This document shows, one piece after another, positions 6,416 to 10,577 of a DNA stretch of 10,577 bases (positions are counted from its first letter, which is position 1; every line of letters begins with the position of its first letter). The DNA is from Bacillota bacterium. Its GTDB lineage: Bacteria; Bacillota; Clostridia; Tissierellales; Peptoniphilaceae. The stretch covers positions 1-10,577 of the forward strand of contig JAEXBH010000002.1 of the NCBI GenBank assembly GCA_023394215.1, in the 5' to 3' direction. Both the position numbers and the translations under genes were made by a program. The notes under the pieces were generated by a model. It did not search any database. It was not told the DNA's origin and worked only from the letters and a program-made list of their open reading frames with translations.

Positions 6416-7093
6416 CTACTTTACTCCGTACTCTAAAAAATACGCTTCAAGTTTATCCGAAATTTCCTTATCCAAAACATAATCTCCATCATAATCGGGA
6501 CCTTTAAGATAAGCTATGATTTCTTCTATATTCACTATGGAAAAAGTCTCTATACCATAATCTTCTCTTATGGAATCAAGAGCTGTTTTATCCCTGACTT
6601 TCCCATACTCCCTTCTGTCAACGGAAACAAGCATACCCTTTACGGTAACATCCTTGTCCCTTGTTATTATAGGAAAGGTCTCGTCAATAGATTTACCCGA
6701 TGTTGTTACATCCTCGATTATTACTACCCTGGATTTGCCCTCAATCTTTTCTCCTAAAAATATGCCTACATCTCCATGATCTTTAACTTCTTTCCTGTTG
6801 GAAGAAAATTTTACTTCCTTACCGTAAAGATCAAAAATGGCGACTGCAGTAGCTGCCGCAAGAGGGATCCCCTTATAGGCCGGTCCGAATATAATATCAA
6901 AATCAAGCCCTATATTTTCATGTATAGCTCTTGCATAATATTGAGACAATTCCTTTAATTCCCTTCCGCTTGTAAATGAACCTATATTAAGGAAAAATGG
7001 CGACTTTCTTCCGCTTTTAAGGGTAAAGTCCCCAAACTTTAGAGCCTTGGTTTCCAGCAAAAATTTGATAAATTCCTTCTTATATTCTTTCAT
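6416..7093 (-). CDS. pyrE: Orotate phosphoribosyltransferase
   Basis: PyrE converts orotate and PRPP to orotidine 5'-phosphate, the fifth step of UMP synthesis. The 225 residues are slightly longer than the 213 of E. coli PyrE. Conserved elements are LKSGRKSPFFLNIG (25-38, orotate/PRPP contacts), FGPAYKGIPLA (69-79), the catalytic-loop KEVKDHG (101-107) and the PRPP-binding VVIIEDVTTSGKS (123-135). The ATG at 7093 overlaps the pyrF stop as ATGA, with a GGGGGA stretch just upstream as a probable Shine-Dalgarno. It is the last pyr gene. Only 63 bp follow before rqcP, with no convincing terminator, so read-through into the downstream operon is plausible. All key motifs are intact. Confidence 0.97.
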   Translation of the reverse strand: MKEYKKEFIKFLLETKALKFGDFTLKSGRKSPFFLNIGSFTSGRELKELSQYYARAIHENIGLDFDIIFGPAYKGIPLAAATAVAIFDLYGKEVKFSSNRKEVKDHGDVGIFLGEKIEGKSRVVIIEDVTTSGKSIDETFPIITRDKDVTVKGMLVSVDRREYGKVRDKTALDSIREDYGIETFSIVNIEEIIAYLKGPDYDGDYVLDKEISDKLEAYFLEYGVK

Positions 7094-7791
7094 CTATCCC
7101 CCATAATTTCTTCTATCTTAAAATAAGTTTCTGTCGGATTTTCACTTTTTGTAATAGACCTGCCCACAACTATATAGTCGCAGCCCTCTTCCTTTGCAAA
7201 CTTAGGAGTAGCCACTCTTTTTTGATCATCATGGCTGTCTTCCTCAAGCCTTATGCCCGGTGTAACTGTAATAAAATTCGAATCTACTTTTTCATGTATA
7301 AGTCTTGCCTCATGAACTGAGCAAACCACCCCGTCCAAGCCTGCTTTTTTAGCATTTTTAGCATACTCTACAACAGTATCCTCAAGCTTTCCGCCTATTA
7401 AAAGCTCTTCATTCATCATTTCTTGGGAGGTGCTGGTAAGTTGGGTAACAGCTATACAAAGAGGACGCTTATCACTCAGCTTTCCCTCTTCCAAACCGGC
7501 TATAGCAGCCTCCATCATTTTTATTCCCCCTGCCGCATGAAGATTTACTATATCTACTCCTAATTTAGCTAAATTTTTCATGGCATTTTTCACCGTATTC
7601 GGTATATCATGCAATTTCAAGTCTAAAAATATATTATGTCCCCTATCTTTTATAAGTTTTAATATATCCAAACCTTCAGCATAAACAAGCTCCATGCCGA
7701 CTTTTACAAATATGGGTTTATCAAATTTATCCAAAAATTCTACAACTTGATTTTTACTTGAAAAATCAAGGGCAACTATAGTCCTATTCAT
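7090..7791 (-). CDS. pyrF: Orotidine 5'-phosphate decarboxylase
   Basis: PyrF decarboxylates OMP to UMP, the last step of the pathway. The 233 residues form a typical bacterial TIM-barrel OMPDC of the B. subtilis/E. coli type. Motifs from the start used here are ALDF at the N-terminus (7-10), the catalytic DLKLHD (57-62) within [13 protein letters not shown], a TPGIR phosphate-binding loop in the C-terminal third, and VVGRSIT near the end. A GTG at 7797 would extend the protein by two residues, but it sits within the ribosome binding site. AGGAGG (7797-7802) is 5 nt before the ATG at 7791, so the ATG is preferred. The start overlaps the end of pyrD by 8 nt, and the TGA stop overlaps pyrE by 4 nt, indicating tight coupling. 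Confidence 0.97.
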   Translation of the reverse strand: MNRTIVALDFSSKNQVVEFLDKFDKPIFVKVGMELVYAEGLDILKLIKDRGHNIFLDLKLHDIPNTVKNAMKNLAKLGVDIVNLHAAGGIKMMEAAIAGLEEGKLSDKRPLCIAVTQLTSTSQEMMNEELLIGGKLEDTVVEYAKNAKKAGLDGVVCSVHEARLIHEKVDSNFITVTPGIRLEEDSHDDQKRVATPKFAKEEGCDYIVVGRSITKSENPTETYFKIEEIMGDR

Positions 7792-8692
7792 GAGCACCTC
7801 CTGTAATATCCTTAATATTGGAAAATCCGTATTTTTCCATAACCGATGGCAACTGATTTATTATATCCCTACAGGCATAGGGATTCACGAAATTATACAT
7901 ACCTACTTGAACGGCTGAAGCCCCTGCAAGCATAAACTCTATAACATCCTCCGGTGAACTTATCCCGCCGACTCCTATAATAGGTATATTTACCGCTTCA
8001 TATACCTTATACAACATTGCTATTGCTATAGGCTTTATGGCAGGTCCTGAAAGACCGCCCGTCTTATTTGCAAGTAGAGGTCTTCTGCTATTTAAATCTA
8101 TATTCATACCGACCAAGGTATTTATCATAACAATACCGTCCGCTCCGGCACTTTCCACTGCCTTTGCTATCTCAACTATATCGGTAACATTGGGAGAAAG
8201 TTTTACATAAAGAGGCTTCTTTGCAACAGCCTTAGCCATACTCGTTATCCTGTATGCCAAGTCAGGCCTAACACCCAAACCTATACCCCCGTGCTTAACG
8301 TTCGGACAGGATATATTCAATTCAAAGGCATCCACCCTATCAATATCGTTTAATCTTTTTATTACCTCTATATATTCTTCCTCATTGCTTCCTGCTATAT
8401 TTGCTAAAATCTTTGTATTATACTTTTCAAGAAAGGGAAGTTCGTTTTTGATAATTTTATCAACTCCGGGATTTTGAAGCCCTATGGCATTTAACATTCC
8501 CGAAGGAGTCTCTCCCACTCTCGGAAGAGGATTTCCGAATCTCGGGCTTAGGGTAGCTGATTTTATAGCTATCCCGCCTAAGATATTAAGGTCATAAAGA
8601 TCTGCATACTCTCTGCCGAACCCAAAACATCCCGAAGCCGGCATAACCGGATTTTTCATATCAAGTCCCGGCAAATTTACTGATAAATTCAT
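7784..8692 (-). CDS. pyrD: Dihydroorotate dehydrogenase type 1B, catalytic subunit
   Basis: This FMN-containing catalytic subunit oxidises dihydroorotate to orotate and passes electrons through PyrK to NAD. The 302 residues match the soluble class 1B family. Visible features are [10 protein letters not shown] (17-26), [16 protein letters not shown] (43-58), NAIGLQNPG (68-76) and [13 protein letters not shown] (124-136), where Cys129 is the active-site base typical of class 1 enzymes. [13 protein letters not shown] and GAS(A)VQVG FMN-phosphate segments lie in the C-terminal third. Class 1B is supported by the immediately preceding pyrK, which overlaps by one base (TAATG). A weak TAGGGTG Shine-Dalgarno precedes the ATG, so translation is probably coupled to pyrK. 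The last codons contain the pyrF ribosome binding site. The symbol pyrDB is also used. Confidence 0.97.
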   Translation of the reverse strand: MNLSVNLPGLDMKNPVMPASGCFGFGREYADLYDLNILGGIAIKSATLSPRFGNPLPRVGETPSGMLNAIGLQNPGVDKIIKNELPFLEKYNTKILANIAGSNEEEYIEVIKRLNDIDRVDAFELNISCPNVKHGGIGLGVRPDLAYRITSMAKAVAKKPLYVKLSPNVTDIVEIAKAVESAGADGIVMINTLVGMNIDLNSRRPLLANKTGGLSGPAIKPIAIAMLYKVYEAVNIPIIGVGGISSPEDVIEFMLAGASAVQVGMYNFVNPYACRDIINQLPSVMEKYGFSNIKDITGGAHE

Positions 8693-9429
8693 TATATCAC
8701 CCTACCGATTTCAAAAACCGGCCCTTCTTTACATATTCTGTAATACAAGTTGTCATCTTCCCTGTCTTTACAAACACATGCCATACAAGCCCCAAGACCG
8801 CATGCCATCCTCGCTTCCTTTGAAATATATCCCCTTGTAAAATTTTTTTCAACCGCTTCGAGCATTTTAATCGGGCCGCAAGCATAAACCAAACCTTTCA
8901 AATTTTTTTCCTCTGCAAGCTCTACAGCATTGCCCCTGTAGCCATAGGAACCGTCCATAGTTGCTATGTAAATTTCAGCTCCCAAAGATTTGAATTCCTC
9001 CTCGTAAAAAACCGATTCCTTATCGTTAAAACCCAGAACTACACTTACTTTTTTCTCCATTTTTCTATACTGCTTAGCTATTTCATATAAGGGCGGGACT
9101 CCTATCCCGCCTCCTATCAGCAAAATTTCTTTCTCATCTTCATCTACCAAAAACCCGTTTCCAAGGGGTCCAAAAACATCAAGACTGTCATCGGCTTTTA
9201 GTTTAGACATAGCTTCCGTTCCCCTACCTACTACCTTGTAAATAAGGGTGTAATGATCTTTACCTATATCGCATATGCTTATAGGACGAGCCAAACTTAA
9301 GCCCTTAACTCTTATGTTGACAAATTGCCCGGGTTTCATTTCCTCTGTAAGCTTTGATTTTACCCTCATCCTATAGGTATCTTTTGCTATTAATATATTT
9401 TCTTCTATTAGGCCTATATCTTCCTTCAT
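8692..9429 (-). CDS. pyrK: Dihydroorotate dehydrogenase electron transfer subunit
   Basis: PyrK carries FAD and a [2Fe-2S] cluster and links the PyrD flavin to NAD in the PyrD2-PyrK2 heterotetramer. In the 245 residues there is a ferredoxin-reductase-like FAD domain with ARPISICD (47-54) and an NAD-binding [14 protein letters not shown] segment (106-119). Near the C-terminus a cysteine cluster has C210, C215, C218 and C233 in the CX4CX2CX14C spacing known from L. lactis PyrK. An extra Cys at 220 is also present. The ATG at 9429 follows the carB stop after one base. The G-rich stretch at the end of carB (GGGGGGCGGA) probably serves as its Shine-Dalgarno. The gene is complete and fits the carB-pyrK-pyrD order of B. 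subtilis. Confidence 0.96.
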   Translation of the reverse strand: MKEDIGLIEENILIAKDTYRMRVKSKLTEEMKPGQFVNIRVKGLSLARPISICDIGKDHYTLIYKVVGRGTEAMSKLKADDSLDVFGPLGNGFLVDEDEKEILLIGGGIGVPPLYEIAKQYRKMEKKVSVVLGFNDKESVFYEEEFKSLGAEIYIATMDGSYGYRGNAVELAEEKNLKGLVYACGPIKMLEAVEKNFTRGYISKEARMACGLGACMACVCKDREDDNLYYRICKEGPVFEIGRVI

Positions 9430-9430
9430 A

Positions 9431-10577
9431 CTAAATTCCGCCCCCCATAGCTCTTAGACTGAAAGCTTGAGATTCCAAAACTTTAACTATTGCATCGGCG
9501 GTATCCAAAGACGTAAAGCACGGCATATTGTTTTCAGCAGAAACCCTTCTTATTAAGAAACCGTCCTTAGCGGAATCCGAATCCTGGGATATGGTATTTA
9601 TTACATAATTTACCTTTCCCTTAATTATTATATCAAGAACATCCATGCCCTTATCGTCTTCGGCGGTTATTCTTGAAACTTCTTGAGTTTCCAAACCCTT
9701 ATCGGAAAAATAATCATGAGTTCCCTTGGTAGTATAGATACCGTAACCTATATTCTTAAACCTTTGAGCAAGCTCCAAGGCCTCTTTTTTGTCGCTGTCG
9801 GCAACTGTCATTAAAACGGATCCATAAGTCGGTATCTTTATTCCGCTTGATATCATTGCCTTATAAAGGGCCTTTTCAAGAGTCACATCTCCCCCAAGCA
9901 CTTCACCGGTTGACTTCATTTCAGGGCCCAAAGTAGTATCTACCGACCTTAACTTGGCAAATGAAAATACCGGTGCCTTTACATAAATTCTCTCTTCCTC
10001 TTTCAAAAGATAGGTACCGTATCCTTGCTCCCTTAGTCCTTGCCCCATTGTTACCTTGCTTGCTATATCCGCCATATGAATACCTGTAACCTTTGAAAGA
10101 AAAGGTATTGTTCTTGAAGATCTTGGATTGACTTCCAAAACATATACTTCTTCATCTTCTCTGCTTACTATAAACTGTATATTGAACAAACCTATGAAAT
10201 TAAATCCTCTACCGATTTTCACTGCATATTCGACTATCTTATCCTTAACCCTTTGACTTAAAGTTTGGCTCGGATAAACGGAAATTGAATCCCCGGAATG
10301 GACACCGGCTCTCTCTATATGTTCCATAATGCCAGGTATAAGCACATCCTTACCGTCACTTATAGCATCTATTTCCACTTCCTTACCGACTATATATTTG
10401 TCAACCAATATCGGAGAATCATGGCTTATTTCCTTTATTGCCCCCTTCATATATTTTTCAAGATCGCTGTCATTATGAACTATTTCCATAGCTCTTCCAC
10501 CCAATACGTAAGAAGGCCTTAAAAGAACAGGGTAACCTATTTCTCTTGCTATCTTTAGGGCTTCCTCTGTTGTAAAT
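9431..10577 (-). CDS. carB: Carbamoyl-phosphate synthase large subunit, C-terminal part only
   Basis: CarB makes carbamoyl phosphate from bicarbonate, ATP and ammonia supplied by the CarA glutaminase. The frame is open to the right window edge, giving 381 residues, about the last third of a protein of roughly 1070. Present are the end of the second ATP-grasp synthase domain, starting with [20 protein letters not shown], then [14 protein letters not shown] and the Mg-binding EVNPRSSRT (about residues 148-156 of this fragment). An MGS-like allosteric domain follows, from about residue 249, with [14 protein letters not shown] and a VINT segment. This domain binds effectors such as UMP in related enzymes. 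The N-terminal two-thirds, and presumably carA and the operon regulator, lie outside the window. As the first gene of a pyr cluster it may be the pyrimidine-dedicated form (pyrAB), but an arginine-shared role cannot be excluded. The gene ends GGGI-TAG, 1 nt from pyrK. Confidence 0.97.
   Translation of the reverse strand, partial: FTTEEALKIAREIGYPVLLRPSYVLGGRAMEIVHNDSDLEKYMKGAIKEISHDSPILVDKYIVGKEVEIDAISDGKDVLIPGIMEHIERAGVHSGDSISVYPSQTLSQRVKDKIVEYAVKIGRGFNFIGLFNIQFIVSREDEEVYVLEVNPRSSRTIPFLSKVTGIHMADIASKVTMGQGLREQGYGTYLLKEEERIYVKAPVFSFAKLRSVDTTLGPEMKSTGEVLGGDVTLEKALYKAMISSGIKIPTYGSVLMTVADSDKKEALELAQRFKNIGYGIYTTKGTHDYFSDKGLETQEVSRITAEDDKGMDVLDIIIKGKVNYVINTISQDSDSAKDGFLIRRVSAENNMPCFTSLDTADAIVKVLESQAFSLRAMGGGI

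Noticed and set aside
6396..6421. AT-rich imperfect stem just after pyrE
   Set aside because: Nearly all A-T pairs with a 2-nt bulge and no following U-tract. Stability would be poor, so it is not a supported terminator.
8697..8885. Alternative 62-codon minus-strand frame within pyrK
   Set aside because: It is an out-of-frame shadow of the pyrK C-terminal region, whose true frame carries the iron-sulphur cysteines in correct spacing.

Overview
The window is a single co-directional block: every credible gene lies on the minus strand, so transcription runs from position 10577 towards 1. The DNA is AT-rich and ATA-rich, with strong GGAGG-type ribosome binding sites and many overlapping start/stop codons. 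The gene order matches Bacillota (Firmicutes), both for the pyr operon and for the yabO-divIC-tilS-hprT-ftsH-coaX neighbourhood. The proteins look clostridial or Tissierellia-like. The sporulation genes that normally interrupt this cluster in spore-formers (yabP, yabQ, spoIIE) are absent, which suggests a non-sporulating anaerobe, for example of the Peptoniphilaceae kind. The genus cannot be determined from the window.

Region 1 (10577 to 6416, read right to left) is the distal half of a de novo pyrimidine operon: the 3' part of carB, then pyrK, pyrD (type 1B), pyrF and pyrE. The genes overlap or abut. Together they supply carbamoyl phosphate and convert dihydroorotate to orotate, OMP and UMP. 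DHODH is the NAD-linked PyrD/PyrK form, which suits a fermentative anaerobe.

Region 2 (6399 to 1494) starts with an extended -10 promoter in the 63-bp gap after pyrE. It continues with rqcP/yabO (ribosome quality control), a divIC/ftsB-like division gene, tilS (tRNA-Ile lysidine), hpt (purine salvage) and ftsH (membrane protease). A small unrecognised three-helix membrane protein gene follows ftsH.

Region 3 (1457 to 1) is a probable pantothenate/CoA module. A promoter with a perfect TATAAT drives a short leader that opens with a 14-bp hairpin. Next come an ECF-transporter S component, probably for pantothenate, and coaX (type III pantothenate kinase), which runs off the left edge.

No tRNA, rRNA, CRISPR, insertion sequence or convincing intrinsic terminator was seen, and no gene-free stretch exceeds 160 bp. 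This is mostly a well-understood housekeeping region. The items most worth a second look are the structured leader of the pantothenate module, the unknown membrane protein next to ftsH, and the cluster stripped of its sporulation genes.
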